DNA of 64,000 nucleotides from Mesostigma viride (lineage: Eukaryota > Streptophyta > Mesostigmatophyceae > Mesostigmatales > Mesostigmataceae). Shown here piece by piece: positions 21,523 to 34,258 of the stretch (positions are counted from its first letter, which is position 1; each line of letters starts with the position of its first letter). The notes below the pieces were generated by a model. That model had not been told where the DNA came from. It saw only the letters and a program-made list of their open reading frames with translations, and ran no database searches. Both the position numbers and the translations under genes were made by a program. Location: positions 1 through 64,000 of the forward strand of contig RPFO01001415.1 in NCBI GenBank assembly GCA_009746045.1, in the 5' to 3' direction.

Positions 21523-24500
21523 ATGAGCATAAGCTATAGCCGTGTAACTGCTCGTGCGTCCCAAATGGGCTCTTGGAATGATGCCAGTAACAAGCCCAAG
21601 GCGAGCGAGACCAGCGATGGCTGGGACAGTAGCTGGGATGATAACTGGGATAGTTCGGACTGGGAAGGTGCCCCGAAGCCGACGCGGGTGTCCACCACAG
21701 CCACCGTGGCTGTGCCGAGGCGTGCAGTTCCGCAAGGGAACCTGCGCGGGCGCATCACTGGCATGGGAAGCCGGCCCCAGAAGTATTTCGGGACACGTAT
21801 AGCGTTTCGTGCAATGGCTGCCCTCATCTTCGTCGCGCTGATCTTCTTTAGTTACGGTGCCAACTTCTCAAGGCTCTTCTGGCGTCAAGACCATCCAGAT
21901 CCTCGTTTTGGAGGTGTATAAACTTGGCCGCTCCGCGGCGCACTCCCATGCCCACCCGCCCCGTTTGCCCGCTTGGCCATCCGTCCGCGCTCCCACCCTG
22001 TCTGCTTCCTGCTTGCTGCCCGTCCTCCTTCTTGGCCTGCTCTTTGCTCTTCCTTTCTCCCGCCGTCTCTCATCCCTCCGTCGCTGCCTCTCCCCTGACT
22101 ATCCCTTTTTCTCTTATGTGGCTCTTTCTTAGCTCCCTTGATAGCATGTGTGCCCAGGCAACTTTTTTGCCAAGTAGCTTCCTCCCCGCATTCTTTTTGC
22201 TGCCCATGGCACGCACAATATATTTGATATTTCTGGGCATTTGGATGCCTTGAAGGTTGCCTAGGCTGCTGCATGTCTTCTGTCCGGTTGGTTTGCTGGC
22301 AGGCTGGTTCCCGACGTCCTAGGCTCATCCCTCTCTTCTCTCCCGCCATCCATACCAACTTTCATGTCTTCTGGTATGTCTAGTGGTTTGTACCGCCGGA
22401 TCGAATTTTCATTTGCTGTTCATGCATAAATAGGCACTGCCAAGGCTGTGTCACCCCCTGCTGCTATATTCCCGTGGCGCAACCTCCTACAGGACAAACC
22501 TGAAGCGTCTTCCTGTATATTATCATTAAATGTAGTAATTGTCTCTACAATACTGTACAGTATTCTAGTAAGTATTTAGGACACAACATTGGGCCCACAC
22601 CTCCATAACAAGTCCATGTCGGTGCGTGGCATGTATCTGACTGCTATCGTTGACATTTCATTGGCTATGGATCCCTTTTTTCCGTCCATTGTAGCAACTC
22701 GTGGCCTTTTTGTTGCCCTTTTCTTGCCCTTTTTCTTGCCCTTTTGTTGCCCTGTTGTTGCCCTTTTCTTGCCCTTTTCTTGTCCTTTTCTTGCCCTTTT
22801 CTTGTCCTTTTCTTGCCCTTTCTCCCCTTTTGCCCCCTCTCACCCTCTGTTTCCACCTGTTCTCGCCCATTCTTGTTGACATTGGCCTTTTTCTCCCCCC
22901 TCCTCCTTGCCCTTCCTCCCTCCCTCTGTTCTCTCGCACCCTCCATGCCCCTTATGCTGTCTCCTTCCCATCACTTGCCGCATTCCTGACGCCTGGCCAC
23001 CCTCGCTGCCCTTCCCTCCCCACCCCCCCCCCACCCCCCACCGCCAGGGTCCCTGCCGCCGACTGTCATCAAGCTCTCCCCAAGCCCTGCCACTGTCACC
23101 GTCCAGCCCACGCACACAACGACCGCGACAGCAACAACAGCAACGACATCCTTCGGTGGCAGTCGTGTCTTTGAAGACCCTGGCACGCCCCACGTGTGGA
23201 TGCGCCCCGGCGGGGACGACCAGTGGATCGCGGGCAATGCTGTCGGGGGTGCTGCCCCAGGCACTGTCACGGGTGCATCCCACAGTGGCCAGCAGAACAA
23301 CGAGGAGGAAGACGACCTGGTCTCGGTGAGGACGTCGGTGGTAACCATTGGCGGCAAGCAGGTGCCCGTGAAGACGCTAAGGCGGAAGAGCGAGCTGGCC
23401 AGGGAGAAGGCAGCAGCTACGGCCACTACTGCCGAGGGAAGCGATGCCGACTCGGGGGGGGGGGGAGCTTTGGGCTCGGCATCACGGGCCAGCAGCAGCC
23501 GCACGCCCACTGGCCGACGGGTCACGAGAAGCCGCCAGGTGGCGACACGGGGGGCCTCGGTATTGGCCTTGTGATCAGTCATTCGAGTGGGGGCGGAATC
23601 AGAGGGGGGGACCCTGGGCGGGCCCTGGGTGGGGACATGAGGGATCCCGAGGAAGACTCGGACGAGCACGAACAAGGGTCTGGTGGGGGTCGTGGCGGTG
23701 CAGGCCACCATGCTGGCATAGGTCACGCCCCCGGTAGCCTAGGCCATGCACCGGGGAGCCTGGGTCATGTCCCAGGGAGCCTCGGGCATGCCCCTGGGAG
23801 CCTTGCTCCAGGGGGGGGCGGGTATAAGGGGGTGGAGGAGGGTGTCCGGCATTCGTTTGGCGGCCTGGGTGGCGAGGAGGAGGATGCGGGTGGTGGTGGT
23901 CCAGGGGGTGATGGGGAGCAGGGCGGGGACCCGGATGCGCTGGGCGAGGTGGACTTTTTGAGTGCGAAAGACGAGCTCCAGTGGCGGGACTCGCACGGGG
24001 TCGCGGTGGGGTTGTCGAGCAGGGGGTTGAGGAGGGTGGGGTGGAAAAGGAAGAGGAGTTGGAGCGGGCTGGATTGGGTTTGGGTGTTGTCGGGTCGGCC
24101 CCACGTTTGGGAAGCGGTGCCCTGGTTCTGGGTCGTGAGGATGGGGATGAGGATGGCGGCAGTAAAGGTAGCAGTGTGGTTGCAGGCAGCGGTGGCCTCT
24201 CGCACGGGGGGAGGGCGAGTGAAGGTCATCCTGGTGCCCATGTGGGTGGGCTGGGTGGGTTGGGTGGGCTGGGTGGGCTGGGTGGGTTGGGTGGGCTGGG
24301 TGGGCTGGGTGGGTCACTTGGGCATCACACGGGGAGTATATTGGACCCTGAATTTGATGCTGTCCCCCAGGATGCGCACGTCGGTTCTTCTGTGGGCGGT
24401 AAGGGTTCGCAACACCCGTTGTCGTCCTTGGGCGCGGCGGTGAGCCTTGAGGACGACCTGCAGCTTCCTGAGGAGGACGAGGACGAGGAGGAGGCGATCC

Positions 24501-27500
24501 GCGTGCACCCTGGCAAGGCGGGCGCGGTGGCGGATGGCCACCGGGGGCATGGGGGGGATGTTTTTAGGGGGGGGGGGCAGGTTGGTGGTGAGGAATCGGA
24601 GGAGGAGGAGGGGGTGGGAGGTGGGGATAGGGATCGGGATTCTGGCGGCGACGGGGATGCAGGTGGTGATGCCGATGACGCCAGTGAGAAGGAAGACCCT
24701 GTGGGGCGGGCGCATGTGGAGGATGATGTGGAGGAGGGTGGCGAGTGGGCAGGTTTGGAGGAACGGGTGAAGGATGTTCAGGACGTGGATGATGACGATC
24801 GTTCGGGGGTTGTTGGCCAGGAGCGGGCAGGGGGAGACGTTGATGTGGTGGGAGGGGGGGTGGACGCGGATGGGGGGGGGAGCCAGAAGGGAAGGGTGGC
24901 GTCTTGGGGGTGGTGGAAGGGGGGGCGGATGAGAAAGGTGAAGAGGAGGTCCGTGACGGTGAAGGAAGGTTAGTGACGGGGGATGGTGGTCAGGAGGGTG
25001 GTGACGAAGGCGGTGGTGATATTGAGGACACTCACCGGGAGGATGGGGAAGTAAGTGGGCGTGAAGAAGGGGGGGAAGAGGGGCAGCAGGAAGGGCGGCC
25101 AGAGGACGGCGATTTTATGGAAGTGGGGGATGTTGGGGGCGATGAGAGTGAGGGCCAGGGTGGGGATGAGGGGCAGAGGGAGGATGGGGAGGGTCATGGG
25201 GTTGAAGAGGGCGGCCCCCAGGAGGAGGGGTGGGTGGGGGATGGGGGTGATGACGAGGTTGGGGCTGCGGAAGAGGGGGGAGAGGGTGATGCAGAGCTGG
25301 AGGGTCAAGAGCCGGATCAGGAAGGAGAACAAGAGGAGGGCCAGGAGCAAGACCAGGAGCCAGACCAGGAGCAGAGCGTTGCTGACTCTGAACAAGGCCA
25401 AGGGCAGGAGGGAGAGCAAGCACTGGAGGGAGAGCAGGAGCTGGAGCAGGTGGTGGAGGGGGGCGATGGCCAAGAAGGACACCTGGAGGCCGATGACGCG
25501 GTGGCTTATGTTGGCGGTGGTGGGGACGAGCCCCCTTATGATGCAGAGCAGGTGGCCGAGGCGGATTCCATAGTTAGCGATGACAAGGCGGAATCGCGGC
25601 CGCTGGTCGACGGCAGTGCTGCGGCGGCCGGTGGGGGTGGGGGGGTTGACTTAAGGGCTGGGGAGCGAGAGGACGAGGAGGGGCCGCGTGGGGGTGGGGG
25701 TGGGGGCCGCTTGGAGGTCGTGGGTGAGGATGGTGACATGGATCAGCCGCACCTGCTGGATCTGGATGACACATCGCTCGGGGCGGAGGTCTTGCTGCCG
25801 GAACAGCTTCCAGACGTCACGGGCCAATCGGCAGTGGACCTGGTGGAGGAGGTGACCGAGGTGGACGAGCTGCCCCAGGTGGCGAGGGGCAAGGACGAAG
25901 GGCTAAGTCAGCGCCAGGGCAAGGATGAGGGGCTGAGTCAGCCCGGGGACATTGCTGGTGCTGGGTCGCGAGCAGGGGGCGGCGTGCAAGCCTTGTCTGC
26001 GGAAGAGGCTGTGGAGTCGGTGCTTGTTGGGAGCCAGTCAACGGGCGGAGTTGTGGGAGTTGGCGTGGGAGGGAAGGGCGTGGACGTTGAGTTGATCGAG
26101 GCGCGTGCTGCTGATGTGGCAGCGACAGCTGGACTGGAGAAAGCGGGACCTGGGAAAGAGGCAGGGGTGGGGTTGGAAGGATTGGCCGTAGATGGCGGTG
26201 ATGGTGTTGGAGAGGAAGTGGCGACAGCTGGCGGTGGGGCGATGCCGGAAGAAAGCTCAGGTGCCGTCAAGGGCATGAGGAGCCAGGAGGGAGAGGGGTC
26301 CGTGAGTTGGGATGCCGGCAAGGGTGTGCTGGTCTCTGGGGCTGCTGTTAACGTCACGGGTGGCAGCCGGGGGGCAGCCTTGGGAGAGGGAGCCGCTGCT
26401 GGGGGGGATGGTACTGGGGCGCTGGACGGTGACGGCGGGGGCAAGGGGGAGGGGGAGGAGAAGGTGCAGGAGGAACGAGAAGAAGAAAGGCACCAGGGAC
26501 ATGAAGGAGAGGAAGGAGCAGCGGAAGGGGTTGAACTGCATGGACATGAGGAAGGAGAGGAGGAAGGCCATCACGCTCATGAAGAAGGAGAAGAAGGAGA
26601 CGAAGAGGCGGCGCTGTTGCCGATTGGGAAGAGTGCCAATGGCAGCACGAGGCAAGAAGGCACCAGCATCAGCAGGCTGGTCGGTGCGGGGGGACCCAAT
26701 GACCAGGTCAAGGGGGTTGCAGAGCAGGGTGCCGCCGGCCTGGCCGAGCAGGAGGAGGTGGTGGATGGCAGTCGCCATGGCGGGCTAGCGGGCAGGGCCA
26801 AGGAGGCCAGCACACTAGGCGGTGTCTCGGGGAGGGAGCAGGTGCTGCCAGGTGCAGAGGCGGTGGTTGTGGGTGGGGAGGAGGGAGGGGATGAGGAGGG
26901 CATAGAGGAGGAGGAGCGGCTTGCCGCTAGTGAGATCATGCACAAGGTTGCGGCAGCCAAGTCGGATATGGTGAACCTTGGCCATGATGAGGAGCTCGTC
27001 AAGGTGACGGAGGGTAGTGATAGCGCTCCAGGTCTTGTGGCTGCTGCAGGTGAACAGGGCGGAGTGGTCAGGCAAGATGGGGCGAAGGGGGCAAAGGCGG
27101 AGGAGAAAGGGAGGGGGATGGGGAAGCAGGAGGGCACAGACGGGGGGGAGAGCGGGGCCGCCCCGGGCGGGGAGAGAGAGACTGGGTTGGGGGCAGCAGA
27201 TAAGGCCGGGGGAACCCCTGTGCAGCTGCAAGAAGTCACCGCACGGGGCACGAGGAAGGCGGCGGATGGTGGCATTGCGGCGGCAGGAGGACTGGATGGG
27301 GCAAGTGTTGGCAGCCTGTCCGCTGGTGCTGGCAGACTCGCGGAGGAGGAGGTGGGGGGGGGCGCGCATGATGCCAGCATCGCGGGCGACGTGTCCGGAC
27401 AGTCAGATGGCGCTGTTCCGGCAAAGGGAGTTGTTTCGGGAGGGGGAACAAAAGGAGAAGCGGGGGCTAACCACGCCGGCAAGGACAACGCCATTACAGG

Positions 27501-30500
27501 TGGTGACATCACCTCGCAAAGTGACAGCCGTGCTGCAGCGGCTCCGTCGGGGGCGCCTTCCGAGGGCTCTGCCGCCGCTGTCCCAGGGACGCTGGCAGCG
27601 GGCGCGGCCCTCCCTGGGCCTGGCTCCAGGGTGGTCATCCCCCCTGTGGGCCTCCTCTCGGTCATGAAGGAGTTGCAGGAGAGGCACGTGGCTGCGGCGG
27701 GGCAGGCGCGTGGTGGCGCGGTGGTTGCTGGCGATGATGTCGTCTCTGGCGGCGCCTCTGGTGATGTCGTGGCCAGTGGTACAGGTGATGGCCCGGGGGT
27801 TGTGGAGGCGGAAGACAGGTTTCAGCAGCCAGCGGTGACGAATGGTGGCAAGCAGGCAGCGATGACGAATGGCGGGCGCAAGGGTGTGTCCGCGGTGACG
27901 GCAGCAAGTGCCGGTGGCGGTGTGGATGGCAAGCCGGCCGTTGCGTCAGGCGTGGTGGATTCTCCGTCACCATCCGCTCTGGCGTCATCGCCAAAGGACG
28001 ACGAAGCTGTGTCAGGCGCGGAGGGTCAGGGTTCTGCGGACACTTCACCCGCCTCTTCCTCTGGCCCGGGTGCCCCGAACCAGGCTGTCGCTGCGAGTGG
28101 GTCTGTTGCGGATGCGACTGTTGGCGAGTCGGTCGCAGCAAGCCAGGGCGGGGCCGCTGGGTCTGGGCAAAACGGCGCGCGTGGTGATGGTGGCAGCAGC
28201 AGTCCCACGGGGGACAAGAAGAAGTTTATGCTGGAACCTGCAAGAGACTTTGAGGGCCTGGGCCACGGGTCGAGGCAGCGGGAGCGAGAGCTGGGCCAGC
28301 GGTCGCGCCGGCAGGGCCAGGGGCGTGGCGGGCCACGGTCGCAGGGGGGCAGGGCCGAGGGTTCCAGCCAGAGTGCTGGCCAGGGTGGGGCGGTGGACGC
28401 GCAGGCGGCAATGACAGGGGTGGAAGGTCAGGCGGGGCAAGACTCGGCACCGGTTGGTGGTCAGGCAGATGTGCCGGCAGACGTGCTGGCCAACGTGCTT
28501 GCAGTACAGGAGACGGCTGCGACTGGTGCGGGCGGGGCGGAATCGGGGTCAACTCAGGCTGATGGGTCGGTTTCCTCGGACGCTGCTGGCATGGTGACGT
28601 CTGCAGCATCGTCAGCGCCCCCCCCGCCGTCAGAGGCGTTTTTGCGGGCGCTGGAGAGGCTAGCTGCTCGCGGCCAGCGGGTGCAGACATACAGGTCTGG
28701 CGAGCGCGGCTCGTCAGCCAACCGCACGGCGGGGATGTCTGTGTGGGGTCGCAGGCAGGGGGCAGGCCGGGCTGCGAGCCGTAGCGGGGGTGGTGCAACC
28801 CCTGGGGGGTTGGTGCCGGAGGGGGCAGCCAAGGGCGGGGATGCCGAGGGTGGCCTGGGCATGGGTGCAGGTAGAGCGAGCAAGGATAAGGCGGCAGTGG
28901 TGGCGACTGGTAGCAGCCTGCCAACAGGGTCAGCGGATGGCGGCGGTAGCACACCGATGGTGGCAATGGAGGGCGGAGTGCCGGCGGTGACCACTGGCAT
29001 TCCTGGGGGCAAATCTGTGGATGGGGGGGCAACGCCCGAACCTGGTTTGGCGGGGGGGCTAGGCAGTGCAGGTGGAGCGGTTACTGGCACTGGCACATCC
29101 GCCATGCCCGTCTCATCACTCCCCGTGCCTGTGGTGGTGCAAGGGGAAGTTGCTGCTGCGATGACGGATGCTGGTGCGACCGCAGCGGATGGCGGGAAGG
29201 CGCCCGCTGCATCCTCTGGGCAAGGGGCCACCAAGCGTGTGAGCGAGGGCGCGGGCGTTCCTGCGGGCGATGCTGTGGCTGGCAGCGCGGCGGGGTCGAC
29301 AGGGAAGGGGTCCATGCCAGCGGACGCACTCGCGATGCCCTCCGATCAAGGGGGAGCAAGGGAGGGCCGCAGCAGCGGTAGCTCTCCACTGGCAAGAGCC
29401 TCAGAACAAGGGGTCCTGTCACATGGTGTGGCGCAAGCCGAGGGCAAGGAGCAGGGTTCTGCTTCCACGGGAGGCAGCATTAGTGGCACGACGCCTGCCA
29501 CTAATGCCGCGGACGTCACTCGGTCCACGCCCGGTCATGTCTCTGATTCGCAAGAGCAGCCATCAACAAGGCCAGGGGCTGCCACAGTGATAGCAGCCAG
29601 CAGTTCCTCATCAGCGGCGGCTGCTCAGGCTGGCAGCAGCGATGACAGCAGCAGTGACGAGGTTCCCTCTGGGCAGGGCTCCGTGCCGGCGGGTGGCAGC
29701 AAAGGCGCCGAGCAAGGAAAGGACAGGCAAGGGGAGGGAGGGCAAGGGTGGGGCGGGCAAGGGGAGGGCCAAGCCCTGGGGCAGGGGCAGGGGTCTGGGT
29801 CCACAGCCGGTAATAGCAACGGGGCATCGGCCGATTCTGGCTCCAAGCAAGCGGGCTTGTTGCACAACCGGTTGCGGGTGGATGCTCGCAAGCGGGGGTT
29901 CTTCCACGCCAATTCTGCAAAACGCGGCGCGGACACAGTAGAGAGCAGCCAAGGGGGGCCGGTATCCGCGGCAGCTACGGTCCAGGGGGCAGGGGGCTCT
30001 ATAGAGACAAAGGAGGGGGCTTATGATCAGGATGCGTCGTTAGCCGCCAGCAAGGATGGGTCGTCACCAATCGGCAACGATGGGTCTGCACTTTTTGACA
30101 AGGCTGGCTCGTCGCTAACCGACAAGGCTGGGTTGTTGTCCACGGTTGAGAAGCCTTCGTCATCGGCGATCGAGGGTGCATCGTCATCAACAACAACCGA
30201 GGGTGGAGCATCATCGGCAAGTACCGAGGGCGTCGCATCATCATTGTCCGGTGGTGAGGGTGCATCATCGTCGTCTATAAGTGGGGTGCCAAAGGATGCG
30301 TCGGCGTCGCCCTCTGGTGCAAGCGGCGCTGTCATCACTGGGCAAACCACCTTGGAGCAGAAGGCACCGGCCAAGGCCACTGCCACAGCACAGGAGGCAG
30401 ATGACAAGGCCACTACTGCTACGCCGGAGACGCTGACCAAGGCTGCCTCCACGCCGCAGGAGGCGCAAGGCAAGGCCACGCCCGCGGGGCAGGAGCAGCC

Positions 30501-31116
30501 CAAGGTCACCCCCGCGGAGATGATGCGGGAAAGGATCGCGGCCATGCGTGCGCGACGAGGCCAGGGGCGAGCGTCCTCTGTTCCACAAGTCAGGGCAGCC
30601 GCTGGCGAACAAGGCAGGGCGGGCATCAGTCAACAAGGTGCCAATAACCTGGGTGAAGAAGCAGTGGACGTGCCTCTGGTGAGCAAGGCCTCGGCGGCCG
30701 TGGCGGGGACAGATGAAAAGGCGGACAGTGGGGTGACTGCGGCGGCAGCATCGCAGCCAGGGGTGACTACATTGGCGGGAACGCAAGGGGCGGTCCCGGG
30801 CGGGCGATTAGCGCAGGATGCAGGGGGGGATGATGTGGGTGGCCAGCGAACTGAGGGGAGTGTAGGCGCTACCACGGTGGATGGGGTCAGCAGTGGCAGA
30901 GGCAACGGTGCCACTAGCTCTAGTGGGTCTTCTACTGGCCTTGACGCTGGTGGGGTTTCTGGTGCCGCTGGTGGCACGAATGCCGCTGGTGGTGGTGCAG
31001 CAGCGGCTACCAAGGGTGGGGAGGGTGCTGTTGGGGCGGGGGATGGCGCGGATGCCAGCGGTGGAGGCGCGCAGGCAAGCCGGCGGTTGCGGCGGGCAGC
31101 ACGTCGGTTGTCTTGA
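21523..31116 (+). CDS. Giant low-complexity protein with one TM segment (two-exon model, frameshifts)
   Basis: Exon 1 (21,523-21,913) encodes an N-terminal Trp/Asp-rich stretch (residues ~32-47, GWDSSWDDNWD...), a basic segment, then a TM helix at ~96-113 (MAALIFVALIFFSYGANF). A phase-1 donor (GAG|GTGTAT) joins an acceptor (CACCGCCAG) at 23,048. Exon 2 runs to 31,116 as one protein only if the frame slips three times: at or near G12 (23,454-23,465), around 23,981-24,020, and near the G9 at 24,872-24,880. All three slips are in the same direction. The intact 3' ORF alone is 2,070 aa. Composition is Gly/Glu/Gln-rich and acidic first, then Ala/Ser/Gly/Thr, ending basic. Short ordered islands are FLRALERLAARGQRVQTY, LLHNRLRVDARKRGFF and AEMMRERIAAMRARRGQ. 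Topology would be type II. No family recognised. Confidence 0.6.
21914..23047 (+). other. Predicted intron of the giant gene, pyrimidine-rich
   Basis: C/T-rich, with a 12-bp-like cttttcttgccc array at about 22,705-22,830 and a long polypyrimidine tract before the acceptor at 23,047. Confidence 0.5.
23720..23805 (+). repeat. Coding minisatellite, GHAPGSL repeat
   Basis: Four 21-bp units encode GHAPGSL or GHVPGSL within the giant gene. Confidence 0.8.
24243..24312 (+). repeat. Coding 9-bp repeat, Gly-Gly-Leu
   Basis: gggtgggct/gggtgggtt units encode a GGL tract within the giant gene. Confidence 0.9.
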
Positions 31117-31199
31117 GACGCGCCAGTCTTTCCATGTAATCGGTGGGGGAATGGCCAGTCGGCTTGGGGGAATGGCCAGTCGGCTTGGTCTGCTCGCTG

Positions 31200-31985
31200 G
31201 CAAACAAGGTGCCATTGGTGCTCAACCACCTGGTGCCTTGGGTCCAGTAATGCAGGCCGCTAAGGTCTCCGAGGCCACAGCCACTGTGACCGCCCGCCTC
31301 AACCAGGTGGAAGGCAGAGTAACTGGCTAAGGCCTCGTGAAGCTGGAGGCAGTTGCTACCAAGGTGGCCACGCAGGCCCCCGAGATCACCGAGCGGACGG
31401 CCACCATCGCCGCCCAACAGGCCGCGATGACCGGCCCTCCACTCGCGCATCCTGGGCGCGGACCTGCTCAAGAGCCATGCAGGCAACCTCTATACCACCC
31501 CCGCCATCACCACCAAGCTACAGGAGCTGGAAGACAAGCGCCTCGAGGCACCTGATCGGGATCGCCGCCGCTGCCCCGTCATCCTCAGGTGCTTCGACAT
31601 TCAGTCGGGGGAGACCCCAGACTCTCTTCTCGACGAGCTCAGTGGCCAGCTCTTGGGGCACATGGAGCTGCAAGGAACCACACAGTCTGCAGCGGTGCCC
31701 ACCGCCTGCCCCACTCACGGGACAAGGCTGGCCCCCCGCCAGTGCTCCTCACCTTCAGCAACATCGCAGCCCGAGCCCGGGCTTTCTCTCCGCACGAAGC
31801 CGGCAAACTCCCCCTGATCGCTTGACGATGCCCTGACGCAGGCCCAGAAGCAGCAACGCCGCGACCAGTGACCCGACTATATCCACCACAAGACCAGCCC
31901 CGAGAAGCCCCACGTGTACTGGTGGGGCAGGGACCTTTATGTCAACAACAAGCTGTGGAAGGCCCCCCGGGCTTCCCCGGGATAG
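31200..31985 (+). pseudogene. LINE ORF1-like remnant (L1 ORF1p-type)
   Basis: Plus-strand fragment in several frames: a coiled-coil-like stretch (AKVSEATATVTARLNQVEGRV), an RRM-like piece with GPPPVLLTFSNIAARARAF, and the C-terminal box DYIHHKTSPEKPHVYWWGRD ending at a TAG at 31,983-31,985. The C-terminal box is homologous to those at 34,130-34,250 (minus), 56,190-56,380 (minus) and 58,233-58,390 (minus). The 3' flank to about 32,080 matches the 3' UTR of the 33,707-34,248 copy, with no ORF2 between. Function in L1 is RNA binding and nucleic-acid chaperoning. Confidence 0.65.
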
Positions 31986-32482
31986 AGCATTTAAGCTAGT
32001 TGTCTAGGTGAGGGCAAGTGAGATGGGATAGCTCAGGCATTATGGCACGCCTGGGCATAACATTAGCTCAGCATAGTCACTTTGTATCAGAATAAAATGG
32101 TGGCCTCTGCTCCACTAAATATACCAGATCTTTTACCTCCTGTCATTAAAGACAGAACGGACTTATCAAATCCCAAGAGACAGAGGAAAACCCTTGTATT
32201 CTCCAGGGGTCAACTGAGTGTGGTCGGTTCTCTTCTGTAGGGTTCCCATAATAGAATGTACTACGTCAGTAGAGAGCTATGGTCCCCTTTTGGTCGGGAG
32301 TCTCTCTGCTTGCTCGTACAGACACAAGACTTCCTGTCAACTGGATTTAAAAGTTTCATAACATGACTCGGTTGGGAGATCACGTAGCACTTATTCCCTT
32401 GCTTGATGGATGTGGGTGAGCGAAGCCGTGAAACCTAACTGAGCTGACTCTAAACAAATCTATAAAATCTTAGCTACTCTAC

Positions 32483-33706
32483 TCAGCAAAGCGCCCCATT
32501 CTCCTTGTGGGGGGGCTTGCCCACAGGGGCTGGCGTGTGGGCCTGGACAATGGTCTGCCACCTCTTCTTGGCCTGCAAAGCTGTCCAAGCAAGAGAGAGG
32601 GAGGAAATGCGATGTTCAAACTGGGCTGGGACCACTAGGTCGGCCAGCGACTGATCTGTACAGTTCATGGCATGCAGGTCTACCAACCCGTCGGGGTATG
32701 TCCTTGGGGCCAGGCCAGGTCAGGATATGCCGCCCCGGCTGGCCAAGCCGCTGGGGGCCAGACAGACCGAGGCATGGTGTCTACCTGACTGGTGCGAGCA
32801 AGATGTCCAGCAAATGCTATCCTACGCTGCCTAATATCTCATCCGTATTGCGGCATACCCTTACACAAAGACTCTAATGACCTATGTGTGGAAAACCCTA
32901 CATTCAGGACCTGTCGGAGCATCCTGTAGACCGTGCCGTCCAGCTGGGTGACCAGCTTGTCTGTGAGCGTCCATGCCTCGGCGCCATAGGTGAGCACTGT
33001 GAGGACCAGGACTGTCCTTGAAGAGCACTAGCTCGCTTGCGGTCCTCGCCCAGGTCCTTCGAGTGCAAGTAGGTTTTGAGCGAGCGGAGCCTGGCCCCGT
33101 CCATGCAGGCCGATGCGGGTGTCCACATCGTCGGCGGTGTCGGGGAGCATGCTCCCCAGCAGCTTGAAGCGATCACGGAAAGGGACCTCCGTCCCATCTA
33201 GCAGCCGCGGCCGTGGCGGGCAACTGGTAGCCCCAATCACCAGCGCCTCGGTTTTGACACTAATCTCCAACCCCGCCGCCCGCGCCTCCAAGCCCAGACA
33301 ATCCAGCCAGGTCTGAATGTTCTCGGGGTGCTCGATGAGGGTGGTATCATCCGCATAAATCAGGTCGGACAGCCGGGATTAACTAGGGCCACCTCCGCCC
33401 TCTTGGCGCTCGTTAAGGATGTCCAAGCCAGGCTCGAGCGGTAAAGCGCACGTGCCTGGCGCCGGCATGACGTGATCCACGACAATAATGAACAGATCTA
33501 TATGGGGGCAGGACAACCTTGCCACACCCCGTGGTGAAGGGGGAATGCACCTGGGGTGGTGCCTTCCGCAGTCCGCACTACTGCATGTGAACCCTCATAC
33601 AACCGGCGAATGGCAGCAATAAATGCTGGTTGCACGCCGTCCATCGGCGATCCAGAGCTAGGATGGCCCAAAGAGCCTCCCAGAAGACCGTGTCGAAAGC
33701 CTTGAT
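32483..33706 (-). pseudogene. LINE ORF2 reverse transcriptase, 3' part
   Basis: Minus-strand non-LTR RT in broken frames. Visible are KAFDTVFW next to the insertion site near 33,695, the WQGCPAP block, LIYADDTTLIEHPEN near 33,345, LEARAAGLEISVKTEALVIG, RFKLLGSMLPDTADDV, LTVLTYGAEAWTLTDKL near 32,960, and a C-terminal tail QAKKRWQTIV...PVGKPP. This is the 3' half of an ORF2 interrupted by the insertion at 33,707-34,248. Confidence 0.75.
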
Positions 33707-34248
33707 TAATTAATTAATAAGCACGTGACTGCGTCACGTGGGTGCCAATACAGAGTAAAGGAACCTTCAACCCTATATACACAGCGAGAAGGAGGGAGGG
33801 CGCCCTAGCTTCTCTCACTGCCGCAAGTGGGCAGGCCGCCCCAGAGCGCTCTCTCCACGGCATGGTGCATCATGCCGGGGCGCAACACTGTGGGTGCAAT
33901 ACAACCAGTGCAATACCATAGGTAGGCTGACGCATAGCTTATGCTACAAATGTTAGGTGGGCTCAAGACGTCGGCTAATTAAGGCGCAAGCTGATGGCCA
34001 CAAGGTGCCAGAGCTGATTGCAGGTACTATAACGCTGTGCGCTAATATCGTTTCAAGTGCTGTAATGCCTAAGCTATCCCATCATCGAGTGCCCCCATCT
34101 AGACAACTAGCTGGAGTGCTCTATCCCGGGGAAGCCCGCGGGGGCTTCCACAGTTTCTTGTTGACATAGAGGTCCGCGCCCCGCCAGTACACTTGGGGCT
34201 TCTCGGGGTTGGTCTTGTGGCGGATGTAGTTGGGCCACTGATCGCGGC
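33707..34248 (-). mobile_element. 5'-truncated ORF1-only LINE copy with TTAA tail
   Basis: Perfect 10-bp target duplication aagccttgat at 33,697-33,706 and 34,249-34,258. On the minus strand the insert starts inside the ORF1 C-terminal box (YIRHKTNPEKPQVYWRGADL), reaches the ORF1 stop, continues as 3' UTR and ends in a taattaattaataa tail at 33,707-33,720. A palindrome (cacgtgac...gtcacgtg) lies just before the tail. It splits the RT between IKA and FDTV. Confidence 0.8.
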
Positions 34249-34258
34249 AAGCCTTGAT

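Noticed and set aside
26577..27665. 362-aa minus ORF and several others opposite 24-31 kb
   Set aside because: Antisense shadows of the low-complexity giant gene.
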